64,000 nt of DNA from Sinorhizobium chiapasense (GTDB lineage: Bacteria > Pseudomonadota > Alphaproteobacteria > Rhizobiales > Rhizobiaceae). The notes beneath the pieces are model-generated. The model was given only the letters and a program-made list of their open reading frames with translations, ran no database searches and was not told the origin of the DNA. A program made the translations under genes and the position numbers. Below, in pieces: positions 44,173 through 53,882 of the stretch (the first letter of the stretch is position 1; the number at the start of each line of letters is the position of its first letter). The stretch is from positions 2,976,001 through 3,040,000 of the forward strand of contig NZ_CP133148.1 in assembly GCF_036488675.1 (NCBI RefSeq). The letters are read 5' to 3'.

Positions 44173-44867
44173 CGGTCGTGTTGGTCTTCCTGGCGGTCAT
44201 CGCCGTCATCATCGCCTGGTGGCTGGCACAACAGCGACTGGCCTCGAAGCCGTGGCTGGAAGTGGGTCACGGGCACGACCGTCGCGGCATCGAGCCCGTG
44301 CCAGCTGCAAAGGTCGGTCTCGGTGTCTTTCTCGCCGTGGTCGGCGCGCTCTTCACGCTTTTCATCAGTGCCTATTTCATGCGCATGGCGTCTTCCGACT
44401 GGTCGCCGCTGCCGCTGCCGCGCTTTCTCTGGATCAACACCGCTATTCTTGCCTTGAGCAGCGCAACCCTGCATTGGGCAAAGCTCGAAGCCGAACGGCG
44501 GAACGACGAGGCGGCACGGACCAGCCTGCTCGTCGCGTTCGCGGCAGGCCTCGCCTTCCTCGTCGGACAGCTTTTCGCCTGGCGCGCGCTTTCTTCCGCC
44601 GGGTATTTTCTGACCAGCAACCCGGCCAACAGCTTTTTCTACATGCTCACCGCGATGCATGGCCTGCACATCGTCGGCGGGCTCGCGGCGCTGGGACGCG
44701 TCACCCTGCGCACTTGGGATGCGCCGATCGACCGCCGGGCGCACCTCTCCATCGGGCTTTGCGCCACCTACTGGCATTTCATGCTGGCCGTCTGGCTGGT
44801 TCTATTCGCCCTCTTTTCCGGTTGGGCCAACGACGTCGTCGATCTCTGCCGTCAATTGCTGACATAG
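44169..44867 (+). CDS. coxO: Heme-copper oxidase subunit III-like protein (CoxO)
   Basis: The 232-residue membrane protein begins with a hydrophobic segment (VVLVFLAVIAVIIAWWL) and has five or six helices. It matches the subunit III family through MLTAMHGLHIVGGLAALG and the C-terminal TYWHFMLAVWLVLFALF. Its ATG overlaps the coxN stop (ATGA). With coxP downstream it gives two subunit III-type proteins in one operon, as in coxMNOP of other rhizobia. Confidence 0.9.
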   Translation: MTVVLVFLAVIAVIIAWWLAQQRLASKPWLEVGHGHDRRGIEPVPAAKVGLGVFLAVVGALFTLFISAYFMRMASSDWSPLPLPRFLWINTAILALSSATLHWAKLEAERRNDEAARTSLLVAFAAGLAFLVGQLFAWRALSSAGYFLTSNPANSFFYMLTAMHGLHIVGGLAALGRVTLRTWDAPIDRRAHLSIGLCATYWHFMLAVWLVLFALFSGWANDVVDLCRQLLT

Positions 44868-44877
44868 GAACGCTGAC

Positions 44878-45600
44878 ATGTCCGCTCCACTAAAGCCATC
44901 CTCCTTGGAAACGCTCCCCCGCCCATCCGGTCTCGCCGGCTTGGCGGCCGACTGGGCTTCGGACCAGCGGGCCTTCAAGAATGTCTCCTGGGGAAAGGCC
45001 ATGATGTGGATCTTCCTCCTGAGCGACACGTTCATTTTCGGCTGCTTCCTGATCGCCTACATGTCGGCGCGTATGGCGACGACCGTGCCCTGGCCGAACC
45101 CGAGCGAGGTCTTCGCACTGGAGATCGGCGGGGTCCACGTGCCGCTGATCCTGATCGCCATCATGACGTTCGTCCTGATCTCCAGCAGCGGCACCATGGC
45201 GATGGCCGTCAACTGCGGTTACCGCCGCGACCGGCGCAAGACCGCCGCGCTTATGCTCCTGACCGCGCTGTTCGGGGCCACATTCGTCGGCATGCAGGCC
45301 TTCGAATGGTCGAAGCTGATCGCCGAGGGCGTGCGGCCCTGGGGCAATCCCTGGGGGGCGGCGCAGTTCGGCTCGACCTTCTTCATGATCACCGGCTTTC
45401 ACGGCACCCACGTCACGATCGGCGTGATTTTCCTTTTGATCATCGCCCGCAAGGTCTGGCGCGGCGACTTCGACACGGAGCGGCGCGGCTTCTTCACGAG
45501 CCGCAAGGGTCATTACGAGATCGTCGAGATCACCGGCCTCTACTGGCACTTCGTCGATCTGGTCTGGGTCTTCATCTTTGCATTCTTCTATCTTTGGTGA
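44878..45600 (+). CDS. coxP: Heme-copper oxidase subunit III (CoxP)
   Basis: The 240-residue subunit has conserved helices with AFEWSKLIAEGV (about 140), FHGTHVTIGVIFLLII and the C-terminal LYWHFVDLVWVFIFAFFYLW. It has about six helices and is part of the membrane oxidase core. It starts 10 bp after coxO, and the next gene follows 10 bp on. Confidence 0.94.
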   Translation: MSAPLKPSSLETLPRPSGLAGLAADWASDQRAFKNVSWGKAMMWIFLLSDTFIFGCFLIAYMSARMATTVPWPNPSEVFALEIGGVHVPLILIAIMTFVLISSSGTMAMAVNCGYRRDRRKTAALMLLTALFGATFVGMQAFEWSKLIAEGVRPWGNPWGAAQFGSTFFMITGFHGTHVTIGVIFLLIIARKVWRGDFDTERRGFFTSRKGHYEIVEITGLYWHFVDLVWVFIFAFFYLW

Positions 45601-45610
45601 GGAGGGGATC

Positions 45611-45967
45611 ATGGCTCATGCCGAGGCACATGCCACGCAACATGTGGCCCACACGGAACATCAGCAGCACCCGATCAAGCTCTATCTCCTGGTCTGGGGA
45701 CTGCTTTTCGTCCTCAGCACCTTTTCCTACCTCGTCGACTATTTCGGACTGCAGGGATATCTTCGCTGGTCGCTGATCATCATCTTCATGATGCTCAAGG
45801 CCGGCCTCATCGTCGCCGTGTTCATGCACATGGCCTGGGAACGCCTCGCGCTGATCTACGCGATTTTGCTGCCACCCCTCCTCGTCCTGGTTTTCGTGGG
45901 GATGATGGTCTCGGAGTCGACCTACGTGCTCTTGACGCGGCTCCTGTTCTTCGGCGCGGCGCCCTGA
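45611..45967 (+). CDS. Heme-copper oxidase subunit IV (prokaryotic COX4-like)
   Basis: The 118-residue protein has a His-rich N-terminus (HATQHVAHTEHQQH) and three hydrophobic segments (YLLVWGLLFVLSTFSYLV, SLIIIFMMLKAGLIVAVFMH and YAILLPPLLVLVFVGMMV). This matches the small subunit IV of bacterial heme-copper oxidases. The ATG at 45611 has GGAGGGG upstream; the frame stays open a little earlier but is antisense-like there. It is the last gene of the cox operon. Confidence 0.9.
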   Translation: MAHAEAHATQHVAHTEHQQHPIKLYLLVWGLLFVLSTFSYLVDYFGLQGYLRWSLIIIFMMLKAGLIVAVFMHMAWERLALIYAILLPPLLVLVFVGMMVSESTYVLLTRLLFFGAAP

Positions 45968-46019
45968 ACGCGATCCGCAGTGCGCCACGCGGCCACTTCC
46001 GCCCGTGGGCATGCGACGT

Positions 46020-47027
46020 TCAGGATGCTCGGACCGTTTTTACGATCTCGGCCATGACGCCATGCAGCGCGTCGCGATAGCCGTTGCGCGCCGAAGGCCC
46101 GCTCTCCTGCGAGGTCATCACGACGGTCAGTTGCAGCGACGGGACGATATAGAGCATCTGACCGCCGTAGCCCCAGGCGAAATGCACGTCCTCGCCGCCG
46201 ATCTGCCGTGCGAACCAGCCATAGCCATAGGCGTCGCCCGAGAAAACCGAATTGGTGCGCGCCTGCCATGAGAGCGCGATCCAATCTTCCGGAATGATCT
46301 GCCGGCCTTCGGCCGTCCTGCCGCGGTTGCGGTAAAGCTCTCCGAAGGCAAGCAGCGAGCGGGCGCTCATCGCCATCTGGTTGCCGCCGAGATAAATACC
46401 CTGCGGATCGCGCTCCCAGGCGCCGATCCGAAAACCGTCGACCGGACCGAGCCACTCACGCGCAAGCGCCAGGGTCGACTTGCCGCTGACTTTCGTCAGG
46501 ATCGCCGAAAGAAGATGGGTGGAGGCCGTCGAATAAAGCATCCGCCCTCCGGGCTCATCGTCGAAAGGCTGGGAGAGTGCAAATCGAACCCAGTTGCGGC
46601 TGGAGACCCAACGGCCGTAATTTGGCCCGGACATCCGCCCGAGTCCCGCCTGCATCGAAAGCAGGTTGCCGATCGTGATGTCGTTGATCCGGGGATCCGG
46701 CGATGCCGGCAGGTCGCTTTTCAAGATCGGCGCGATTTTCTGGTCCGGGCCTTCGAGCAGGCCCTTATCGATCGCAATGCCGACAAGCGCCGAAACGATG
46801 GACTTCGACGCCGACTTGATGTTGGTCGATTCCCCGGGCGTATGGCCGCGATAGCCGCGTTCCGCGACGACCTTACCGTCGCGGGCAATCACGACCGTCT
46901 TCAGCGAAGTCAGATCCTGGCGGTCCGCAAGGTCATCGAGCAACGACGGGACGGAAGGGATCTCCTGCGCGATCGCAGCCGGCAGGAACGCGAAGAACGA
47001 CAGGAAGACGGCAATCAGCTTGATCAT
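46020..47027 (-). CDS. Exported beta-lactamase-family serine hydrolase
   Basis: The 335-residue protein has a Sec signal peptide (MIKLIAVFLSFFAFLPAAIA, cut after AQ) and the class C beta-lactamase/DD-peptidase fold. The nucleophile motif is SASK (SxxK), the second motif is YSTAS where Asn would be usual in YxN, and the third is in WGYGGQMLY. The family includes esterases and peptidases; a true beta-lactamase role is not implied. The ATG at 47027 is chosen so that the signal peptide is N-terminal. Confidence 0.88.
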   Translation of the reverse strand: MIKLIAVFLSFFAFLPAAIAQEIPSVPSLLDDLADRQDLTSLKTVVIARDGKVVAERGYRGHTPGESTNIKSASKSIVSALVGIAIDKGLLEGPDQKIAPILKSDLPASPDPRINDITIGNLLSMQAGLGRMSGPNYGRWVSSRNWVRFALSQPFDDEPGGRMLYSTASTHLLSAILTKVSGKSTLALAREWLGPVDGFRIGAWERDPQGIYLGGNQMAMSARSLLAFGELYRNRGRTAEGRQIIPEDWIALSWQARTNSVFSGDAYGYGWFARQIGGEDVHFAWGYGGQMLYIVPSLQLTVVMTSQESGPSARNGYRDALHGVMAEIVKTVRAS

Positions 47028-47117
47028 GCGCCTCACCCTAGGGTGGATCCGCGACGAAATCATCACGCGGATACCAAGACTCACGCCGATTTGAAGCCGG
47101 TTTATTACGAAGCCGCG

Positions 47118-47150
47118 CTACAGCGCCGCGCGTCTCAATAGACCCGCGAA
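47118..47150 (+). repeat. RIME-like fragment (first palindrome only)
   Basis: CTACAGCGCCGCGCGTCTCAAT and the following AGACCCGCG match the first palindrome of the other copies, then the similarity stops. It lies between the serine hydrolase start and the gshB stop. Confidence 0.55.
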
Positions 47151-47155
47151 GACCG

Positions 47156-48100
47156 TCACCCCGCCCGCTTCGCCTCCAGCACGTCCCACACTTTTGCGGC
47201 CACGTCCGGACCACCAAGCTTCCTTACCGCGCGGATGCCGGTCGGCGCCGTCACGTTTATTTCGGTGAGCTTGTCGTCGATGACGTCGATGCCGACGAGA
47301 ATGAGCCCCTTCTCGCGGAGCGACGGACCCAAACGCTCGCAGATTTCCCGCTCCTTCTTCGTCAGGTCAGCGACGGTCGGCGCGCCGCCGCGCACCATGT
47401 TGGAGCGCAGATCGCCAGCCGCCGGCACCCGGTTCACCGCGCCCGCGAACTCGCCGTCAACGAGAAGAATGCGCTTGTCTCCGTGCTTCACGTTCGGCAG
47501 GAACTGCTGAATGACCCAGGGCTCACGGAAGGTCGTCGCGAAGATATCGTAGAGCGAGCCGTAGTTGAGATCGTCCTTGGTGAGGCGCACCACGGCTGCG
47601 CCGCCATGGCCGAAAAGCGGTTTCATGACGATGTCGCCATATTCCGCGCGGAACAGGTCAATTTCTGCCTTGTCGCGCGTGATGAGGGTCGGCGGCATCA
47701 GGTCCGAGAACTCGGTGACGAAGAGTTTCTCCGGCGCGTTGCGCACTTGGGCCGGATCGTTGACCACGAGGGCCTTGGGATGGATTTTTTCCAGGATATG
47801 GGTCGCCGCGATGTAGGACAGGTCGAATGGCGGATCCTGGCGCATGAGCACCACGTCGACGTCAGCCAGGTTCGCACGCTGCCTCTCGCCGAGCACGAAA
47901 TGGTTGCCTTTCTCGTCGCGCACTTCGACCGGTTCCAGCGCACAAAAGACATTGTCGCCGATCATCGCCAGGCGATCGGGAGTGTAGTGATAAAGCTCGT
48001 GTCCGCGCGCCTGCGCCTCCAGCATCAAGGCAAAGGCGCTATCGCCTGCGATGTTGATTGAGGAAATATGGTCCATCTGGACCGCAACTTTGAGTGCCAT
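47156..48100 (-). CDS. gshB: Glutathione synthetase
   Basis: The 314-residue ATP-grasp enzyme joins gamma-glutamylcysteine and glycine to form glutathione in the cytoplasm. It begins [20 protein letters not shown] and carries ATP-grasp segments [37 protein letters not shown] and the late metal-binding [20 protein letters not shown]. This is the normal GshB length. It stands apart from neighbours, with 271 bp upstream holding no clear gene. Confidence 0.95.
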   Translation of the reverse strand: MALKVAVQMDHISSINIAGDSAFALMLEAQARGHELYHYTPDRLAMIGDNVFCALEPVEVRDEKGNHFVLGERQRANLADVDVVLMRQDPPFDLSYIAATHILEKIHPKALVVNDPAQVRNAPEKLFVTEFSDLMPPTLITRDKAEIDLFRAEYGDIVMKPLFGHGGAAVVRLTKDDLNYGSLYDIFATTFREPWVIQQFLPNVKHGDKRILLVDGEFAGAVNRVPAAGDLRSNMVRGGAPTVADLTKKEREICERLGPSLREKGLILVGIDVIDDKLTEINVTAPTGIRAVRKLGGPDVAAKVWDVLEAKRAG

Positions 48101-48371
48101 GGAGAGTCTCTCGGGCGAACCGCCGCCAATATGGAATTCGGGCCGGCTGGTGGTCTCGCCGGCCTCATCGAAGAAACATGCATCCGGGCCGGCACTGCCA
48201 AGGCCATTCCGCATGTCGGTGACGTGTCATCTTGAAGCACGACTTCGACCTCCGTGCAACGGTCGCAGAAGCCTTGGTGCTTGCCGGAGTATTCGCGGAG
48301 ACCTGTCGATCTCACGCAATCCCGAGCGGAATAGAAGCCGGGCGGTCGGGGCTAAGCAGCGGCTCGATGCG
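48101..48371. other. Gap between gshB and the SRPBCC gene
   Basis: This stretch presumably carries the gshB promoter. I see no convincing gene, repeat or terminator in it. Confidence 0.4.
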
Positions 48372-48821
48372 TCAGCCGGTGCGGCCGTGCCAGGGATCGG
48401 GCCCCGGCTCACGTCCGGCCGCGACCTCGGCCAGGCGGTCGAGGTAGTGGGCCCAGCCTTCCGCATGGCCTGCGCACTGCTCGGCATTGGGCAGGCCGCT
48501 GTGGGTGAGCCGCAGCAGCGTTCCGTCCGGCTGCTCGATGAGGTCGATCTCGACAAGACTCGACGCAGGCGGCACGATCTCGCTGTCGTCCCAGCCGAAG
48601 CTGTACACTAGGCGATGTACCGGCACGACCTCGCGGAAGGAGCCGCGGGCGAAGCGGGCCCCGGTGACATTGACGAGATAGAGGCCACCGGGCTCCGGCT
48701 CGACGTCTGCCTCCGTTCCCATCCAGCGCAGGATCTTTTCAGGATCGGTCAGCAGGGCGAACACCGCGGCGGGTGGCGCTGAAATGTGTGTTTCGCGACG
48801 TACAACGAGGGCCTCGGGCAT
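48372..48821 (-). CDS. SRPBCC-family (AHSA1-like) protein
   Basis: The 149-residue START-like protein begins MPEALVVRRETHISAPPAAV and has the typical FALLTDPEKILRWMGTEADV stretch, the mid-domain VPVHRLVYSFGWDD and the C-terminal helix HAEGWAHYLDRLAEVAAG. The family (Aha1-like) binds hydrophobic ligands; the ligand here is unknown. A GGGGGAG site precedes the ATG. Confidence 0.9.
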   Translation of the reverse strand: MPEALVVRRETHISAPPAAVFALLTDPEKILRWMGTEADVEPEPGGLYLVNVTGARFARGSFREVVPVHRLVYSFGWDDSEIVPPASSLVEIDLIEQPDGTLLRLTHSGLPNAEQCAGHAEGWAHYLDRLAEVAAGREPGPDPWHGRTG

Positions 48822-48928
48822 CGGTCTCCCCCAATGGTTGCGATATGCTGCCCGGCCCTGGTGCATGGATAAGCGTCGGGTCGGGGCCGGCCGATGATAG
48901 ACCGGCGTGGCCGACCGCGCCACACCTA

Positions 48929-49029
48929 TAGCGCCGTGCGTCATTTCAGGCACGCAAAGATCGCTGTAGCACTTTGAATTTGCTGTAGCTTTTACCCTGA
49001 AATAGTTCCGATTCAAGGAAACGTGCAGT
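48929..49029 (+). repeat. RIME-like intergenic mosaic repeat, diverged
   Basis: First palindrome GTGCGTCATTTCAGGCACGC, core TCGCTGTAGCACTTTGAAT and a worn second half (CCTGAAATAG / GATTCAAGG) ending GTGCAG match the family with more changes than most copies. It lies between two divergent genes. Confidence 0.75.
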
Positions 49030-49072
49030 CGCGCGGATGACAGGTAAGCGAACGTGACGCTATGATCGCGAC

Positions 49073-50131
49073 ATGGATCTGCCCTCACCCCTTGCCTGGC
49101 TGGTCGACGAGGCCGCCGCGTCGCCCGACCCGGAGAATTTTTTGGCCGAGCTCGGCCGCCGGCTGTTGGCAGACGGTCTTCCGTTGGCCGGTGGCGCCCT
49201 GACACTGGCGGTGCCGCATCCGATCGTCGCCCGCCGCACCTGGCTGTGGCGGGCGGAGACCGGGACGGTGATCGAGGCGCTGGCTTTTGCGGCCGGTCCG
49301 TCCAGCCAGGCCGGACACGACTGGCTTGCCGGGCTTGGTCCGGTTGAGGAGAATATGGTCGGCCCGGCGCTGGACAGATTGGTGCTGGGCTGGGCCGGCA
49401 GTCGGGCGTTTAGTCCAGCCGAGATCGACCGTCTGCGCCAGGCCGCACGCTTTGCCGCCGCGCCCTTGGCTGCCTTGGCCGAACGGGCGGCACTTGCGAC
49501 GCTGCTCGAGGCCTATCTCGGTCGCCGTAGCGCCGCCCGGGTTCAGGCCGGCGCGCTCAGTCGCGGCACCGGAGAGACCATCCGTGCCGTGCTGCTTTGT
49601 ACCGATCTGCGCAACTTCACCGCCCTGTCCGAGGCGACTGAGCCCCAGGCGATGATCGCAACCCTTGACGCCTGGTTCGACCGCGTCGCCGGGGCAATAC
49701 ACGCCTTCGGGGGCGAAGTGCTGAAATTCATGGGCGATGGCCTGCTGGCGATCTTTCCCGTTTCCAGCACACCGGCCGAGGCCTGTGGAGCGGCATTGCG
49801 CGCGGTCGTCGCCGCCCGCGCCGGCATGGCCCATCTCGATGCCACGCGTGAGGCGCAGGGGTTGGCGCCGCTGCCCTTCGGCGTGGCGCTGCATCTCGGC
49901 GAGATATTGTGGGGCAATATCGGCGCGGCCGACCGACTGGATTTCACCGCCATCGGCCCCGCGGTCAACCTGGTCAGCCGGTTGGAAGGGCTGTGCCGGC
50001 CGCTTGGCAAGTCGGTGCTGATCTCGGGTGCGGTCGCCGGCGAGACCACCACACCGCTGGTGCCGCTTGGCGAACACGTGTTGCGCGGCATCGCGACACC
50101 CTGCGCTGTCTTCACGCTGCCGGATGCTTGA
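49073..50131 (+). CDS. Class III adenylate cyclase
   Basis: The 352-residue protein has an N-terminal region of about 165 residues without a clear domain, then a catalytic domain. Metal ligands Asp178 (CTDLRNFTALSE) and Asp222 (KFMGDGLLAIF), base-specifying Lys218 and Asp290 (LDFTAIG), and transition-state Asn299 and Arg303 (NLVSRLE) are present. The set is complete, so an active cyclase making cAMP in the cytoplasm is expected. Rhizobia carry many such genes, and this one could control Crp-like regulators. The ribosome site is weak, and no membrane segment is seen. Confidence 0.93.
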   Translation: MDLPSPLAWLVDEAAASPDPENFLAELGRRLLADGLPLAGGALTLAVPHPIVARRTWLWRAETGTVIEALAFAAGPSSQAGHDWLAGLGPVEENMVGPALDRLVLGWAGSRAFSPAEIDRLRQAARFAAAPLAALAERAALATLLEAYLGRRSAARVQAGALSRGTGETIRAVLLCTDLRNFTALSEATEPQAMIATLDAWFDRVAGAIHAFGGEVLKFMGDGLLAIFPVSSTPAEACGAALRAVVAARAGMAHLDATREAQGLAPLPFGVALHLGEILWGNIGAADRLDFTAIGPAVNLVSRLEGLCRPLGKSVLISGAVAGETTTPLVPLGEHVLRGIATPCAVFTLPDA

Positions 50132-50239
50132 GCGGTCATCGCGGTACATCGTCCGATCGTTCGCCTTGGCGACGAATGGTATGCCTGTATCCCGAGCCGG
50201 ATTTGTGCCACGAAGCAATGGCTGCAACATCACACCTTT

Positions 50240-50340
50240 ACAGCGCCGCGCGTCCAATCGGACGCGCGGCGCTGTAGCACTTTGAAGTGCTGCATGATTT
50301 TGTCCTTAAACCGATTCCGATTTAAGGAATCATGCAGTAG
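50240..50340 (+). repeat. RIME-like repeat with a complete symmetric first palindrome
   Basis: Here the first palindrome is perfect (CAGCGCCGCGCGTCC-aatc-GGACGCGCGGCGCTG), so the internal CAAAGGTCG of other copies is replaced. The core TGTAGCACTTTGAAGTGCTG and the second palindrome TTAAACCGATTCCGATTTAA follow, ending CATGCAGTAG. The end lies 11 bp before the LLM start codon. Confidence 0.85.
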
Positions 50341-50351
50341 GCTGCACAACC

Positions 50352-51374
50352 ATGAAGAAGATCGGCTTTCTCTCGTTCGGGCACTGGGCGCCCTCGCCGC
50401 ACTCGCAGACGCGATCGGCGTCTGACGCGCTGCTGCAGTCCATCGACCTCGCCGTCGCGGCGGAGGAACTCGGCGCGGACGGGGCGTATTTTCGCGTGCA
50501 TCACTTCGCCCGCCAACTGGGCTCGCCATTCCCGCTGCTTTCGGCCATTGGCGCAAAGACCAGCCGTATCGAGATCGGCACCGCGGTCATCGACATGCGC
50601 TACGAGAACCCGATGTACATGGCCGAGGATGCGGGTGCGGCCGACATCATCGCCGGCGGGCGCCTGCAGCTCGGCGTCAGCCGCGGCTCGCCCGAGCAGG
50701 TGATCGACGGGTGGCGTTACTTCGGCTACCAGCCGCCCGAGGACGGTACCGACGCCGACATGGCGCGGCGCCATGCGGAGGTCCTGCTCGATGTGCTGCG
50801 TGGCGAAGGCTTTGCTCAGCCCAACCCGCGGCCGATGTTTCCCAATCCCCCCGGCCTGCTGCGCATCGAGCCGCACTCGGAGGGTCTGCGCGAACGGATC
50901 TGGTGGGGCGCCAGCTCGAATGCGACCGCCGTTTGGGCAGCCAAGCTGGGCATGAATTTGCAGAGTTCCACACTGAAGGATGACGAGACCGGCCTTCCCT
51001 TCCATGTGCAGCAGGCCGACCAGATCCGCGCGTTTCGCGAGGCATGGAAGGCGGCAGGCCATGAGCGCGAGCCGCGCGTGTCGGTCAGCCGCAGCGTCTT
51101 CGCACTGGTGGATGACCGCGACCGCGCCTACTTCGGACGAGGTGGCCGGGATGAGGACAAGATCGGTTTCATTGACGAGAAGACCCGGGCGATTTTCGGT
51201 CGGAGCTACGCCGCCGAGCCGGACGTCCTCGTTGAGCAGTTGGCAGAGGACGAGGCGATCGCCGAGGCCGACACGCTGCTCCTGACGGTCCCCAACCAGC
51301 TTGGCGTCGACTATAACGCGCATGTCATCGAGGCGATCCTGACGCACGTTGCCCCAGCTCTTGGCTGGCGCTGA
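50352..51374 (+). CDS. Luciferase-like (LLM) flavin-dependent oxidoreductase
   Basis: The 340-residue TIM-barrel protein begins MKKIGFLSFGHWAPSPHSQT and has the LLM motifs VAAEELGADGAYFRVHHFAR, SRIEIGTAVIDMRYENP and GRLQLGVSRGSPEQV. These enzymes use FMNH2 or F420H2 to oxidise substrates such as alkanes or aldehydes; the substrate is unknown. A RIME copy ends 11 bp before the start, so the leader is short. Confidence 0.9.
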   Translation: MKKIGFLSFGHWAPSPHSQTRSASDALLQSIDLAVAAEELGADGAYFRVHHFARQLGSPFPLLSAIGAKTSRIEIGTAVIDMRYENPMYMAEDAGAADIIAGGRLQLGVSRGSPEQVIDGWRYFGYQPPEDGTDADMARRHAEVLLDVLRGEGFAQPNPRPMFPNPPGLLRIEPHSEGLRERIWWGASSNATAVWAAKLGMNLQSSTLKDDETGLPFHVQQADQIRAFREAWKAAGHEREPRVSVSRSVFALVDDRDRAYFGRGGRDEDKIGFIDEKTRAIFGRSYAAEPDVLVEQLAEDEAIAEADTLLLTVPNQLGVDYNAHVIEAILTHVAPALGWR

Positions 51375-51427
51375 CGCCCGTACCGCGGGAGCCGCTTCGC
51401 CCGACCCGCAGCGGGTTCGAGACAAGC

Positions 51428-53059
51428 CTACCGGATCTCGCGCGCCAGCGACTGAAGCTTCTTGAAGGCGTCGTATCTCAGCGCATGAAGCGCTGCGATT
51501 TCGCCACCGGCAGGTGCGTAAGTGCGATCCGTGCCGGAAAGCCTTGCCATCGCCGAGCGAACGTCCGGGAATTGGTCCGCCGCGACGCTTCCGAGGATGG
51601 CCGCACCGAGAAGCACAGGCTCCTCGGAGCGCGTCGCCAGAACGGGCTTTCCGGTCGCGTCCGCCAGGAGCTGTCGGACGAGATCAAGCTGGCCGGCGCC
51701 TCCGCTGATGACGATCTGGTCGATCAGAGCGCCGGACGACGCTTGCGTATCGATGATCTGCCGCAGCCCGTAGCCGATGCCGCATAATCCGGCCACGTAG
51801 AGCGACACGAGATTGTCGAGATCCCTCTCCATGCCGAGCCCTGCGACCACCGCGCGGGCATGCGGATCGGCAAAAGGCGCGCGGTTGCCGAGAAATTCCG
51901 GAACGACATGGAGCCCGCCGGCCACCTCGACCGCTCCCGAGAGCGTCTGGGCCTTCTGCGCGGCAAGCTCAGCCAGAAGGACGGGCAGCGAGACACCGCG
52001 ACGCTCTGCCAGCTCCAGTGCCTCGCCAGTCGCTGGGTGGAACGACAGAAGCTGCTCGATCGCAGCGCCTGCCGCGGACTGGCCGCCCTCGTTCAGCCAC
52101 ATCCCCGGCACCATCGCCGAATAGTAAGGTCCCCACACGCCGGGCACGAAAACCGGCTCCGACGTAGACGTCATCGTGCAGGAGGAGGTTCCGAAGACAT
52201 AAGCCAGGTTGCTCTCCGGGGGGCCGTCAACACCGACTGTTCCGATGCCGCCGGCATGGGCGTCGATCATGCCGGCTCCGACCGGCGTGCCGGGTGCGAG
52301 ACCCAGTTCCTCGGCGGCGCGGTCCGTCAGCCCGTTTCCAACCGGCGTACCTGGCTCCACGACATGCTGGCCTATGCGCAAAAAGTCTTCATCCGCGAGC
52401 TGACCAAGGCCGATAGCGCGGAAATAGTCCGGATCCCAGCGCCTCTCGTGCGCGAGATAGGTCCACTTGCACGTCACCGTGCATGTGGAACGGGCAAGGT
52501 CGCCCGTTGCCCGCCAGGTCAGGAAATCCGCAAGGTCGAAGAATTGCCAGGCGGCATCAAAGACATGGGGACGGTTTTCGCTGAGCCAGAGAAGCTTCGG
52601 CGTCTCCATCTCGGGCGATATGCGCCCACCGACATAGCGCAGCACATCGTGCCCCTTGGCGTTGATGCGCTCCGCCTGGTCGACGGCGCGGTGGTCCATC
52701 CAGACGATGATATCGCGCTGAGGGTCCTCCGACGGTCCGACCGGAAGTGACCGCCCGTCGTCGCCAAGGACGACGAGCGAGCAGGTCGCGTCGAAACCGA
52801 TGCTTGCCACTTTTGCGGGATCGACGCCTGCTGCGGAAACCGCCTCGCGAACGGCTGCGCAGACGGCAGACCAGATCTCTGCGCTCGACTGCTCGACGAT
52901 GGAACCGGCCTCGCGAAACAGCGTGATGTCGCGCTTGCCCGACGCCAGCAGCCGACCGGTCAGGTCGAAAAGGCCAGCTCTGGCGCTTCCGGTCCCGACG
53001 TCAACGCCGATGAGATATCGTTCGCCGCCCGCAGGGCGTGCGGAAGAAGTGTTGGTCAT
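51428..53059 (-). CDS. FGGY-family carbohydrate kinase (D-ribulokinase-like)
   Basis: The 543-residue protein has the N-terminal actin-fold domain (LIGVDVGTGSARAGLFDLTG), the ATP-site segment GIGTVGVDGPP and the C-terminal ATPase domain (VISGGAGQLDLVRQLLADAT). The FDATCSLV and WMDHRAV blocks favour the D-ribulokinase branch of FGGY. It phosphorylates a pentulose, probably D-ribulose or xylulose, in the cytoplasm. With the SDR dehydrogenase and ribose-type transporter it forms a polyol catabolic operon. It is the last gene on the minus strand. Confidence 0.92.
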   Translation of the reverse strand: MTNTSSARPAGGERYLIGVDVGTGSARAGLFDLTGRLLASGKRDITLFREAGSIVEQSSAEIWSAVCAAVREAVSAAGVDPAKVASIGFDATCSLVVLGDDGRSLPVGPSEDPQRDIIVWMDHRAVDQAERINAKGHDVLRYVGGRISPEMETPKLLWLSENRPHVFDAAWQFFDLADFLTWRATGDLARSTCTVTCKWTYLAHERRWDPDYFRAIGLGQLADEDFLRIGQHVVEPGTPVGNGLTDRAAEELGLAPGTPVGAGMIDAHAGGIGTVGVDGPPESNLAYVFGTSSCTMTSTSEPVFVPGVWGPYYSAMVPGMWLNEGGQSAAGAAIEQLLSFHPATGEALELAERRGVSLPVLLAELAAQKAQTLSGAVEVAGGLHVVPEFLGNRAPFADPHARAVVAGLGMERDLDNLVSLYVAGLCGIGYGLRQIIDTQASSGALIDQIVISGGAGQLDLVRQLLADATGKPVLATRSEEPVLLGAAILGSVAADQFPDVRSAMARLSGTDRTYAPAGGEIAALHALRYDAFKKLQSLAREIR

Positions 53060-53124
53060 GGTCTACCGCCTGCAATCAGGAACGTGGATCGGCGGAGGCC
53101 TGAGCCTCGCGCCGTCGGAGGTAA

Positions 53125-53853
53125 TCAGAGATCGACGCTGTTGGGCAGGATCACCAGATCGCGGATCGTGACGTTGCGCGGACGCGTCAGCATGAAAAGC
53201 ACCGCATCCGCCACTTCCTTCGGCTGCATGAGGCTGCCGTTGGCGAGTGCCTCTTCCATCTTCGCCTTGGGCCAGTCGTCGAGCAGTGCCGTCACCACGG
53301 GCCCAGGCAACACGGCCCCGACGCGTACGCCATGTGGCGCCACCTGCCGCCGGGTGCTGTGCACGAAGGCCTGCACGGCAAATTTCGATGCCGTGTAGAT
53401 CGGCTCCCAGACGACAGGGACGACGCCCGCAATCGAACTCGTGAAGAGGATGTCGCCCGATTTCTGCTCGATCATGTAGGGCAGCACCGCGTGGACCGAG
53501 CGGAACGCCGCATTGATGTTGAGGTTGAGCATCCGGTCCCATGCGTCCGGATCGCCTTCGGCCACCGGACCGCCGATATAGGCACCGGCATTTGCGTGGA
53601 AGACGTCGAGCTTCCCGGCGATATCGAGGATTCTCGGAAGCATGCCGGAGACTTCGGCAGGCTTCAGAAGATCTACGACCAGCGGCAGAGCGTTCTCCCC
53701 GAGCTCGGCACAGAGCTGTTCCAGCTTGTCCCGCGCGCGATCGACGAGGACGACTTTCGCCCCTTCCGCAAGGAGTGTGCGGGCGCATTCCAGCCCGATG
53801 CCCGATGCCGCGCCTGTGATGGCGGCAACCTTGCCTTTCATGAGGTCAGCCAT
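53125..53853 (-). CDS. SDR-family polyol dehydrogenase-like oxidoreductase
   Basis: The 242-residue Rossmann-fold SDR has TGAASGIG near residue 14, catalytic Ser in [10 protein letters not shown] and [11 protein letters not shown]. It lies between the permease and kinase genes. A polyol-to-ketose oxidation (for example ribitol to ribulose), feeding the FGGY kinase, is a reasonable inference. The ATG at 53853 has GGAG upstream; the frame continues up without family similarity. Confidence 0.9.
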   Translation of the reverse strand: MADLMKGKVAAITGAASGIGLECARTLLAEGAKVVLVDRARDKLEQLCAELGENALPLVVDLLKPAEVSGMLPRILDIAGKLDVFHANAGAYIGGPVAEGDPDAWDRMLNLNINAAFRSVHAVLPYMIEQKSGDILFTSSIAGVVPVVWEPIYTASKFAVQAFVHSTRRQVAPHGVRVGAVLPGPVVTALLDDWPKAKMEEALANGSLMQPKEVADAVLFMLTRPRNVTIRDLVILPNSVDL

Positions 53854-53882
53854 ATTGAGAACTCCATTCCAATAGATTGGGA

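Noticed and set aside
46020..47027. True beta-lactamase resistance gene
   Set aside because: The SxxK motif is present but the second motif reads YST rather than YxN, and this family contains many esterases and peptidases.
48232..48447. 71-codon + strand frame beginning TTG after gshB
   Set aside because: It runs into the 3' end of the SRPBCC gene on the other strand, lacks a ribosome site and has shadow-like composition.
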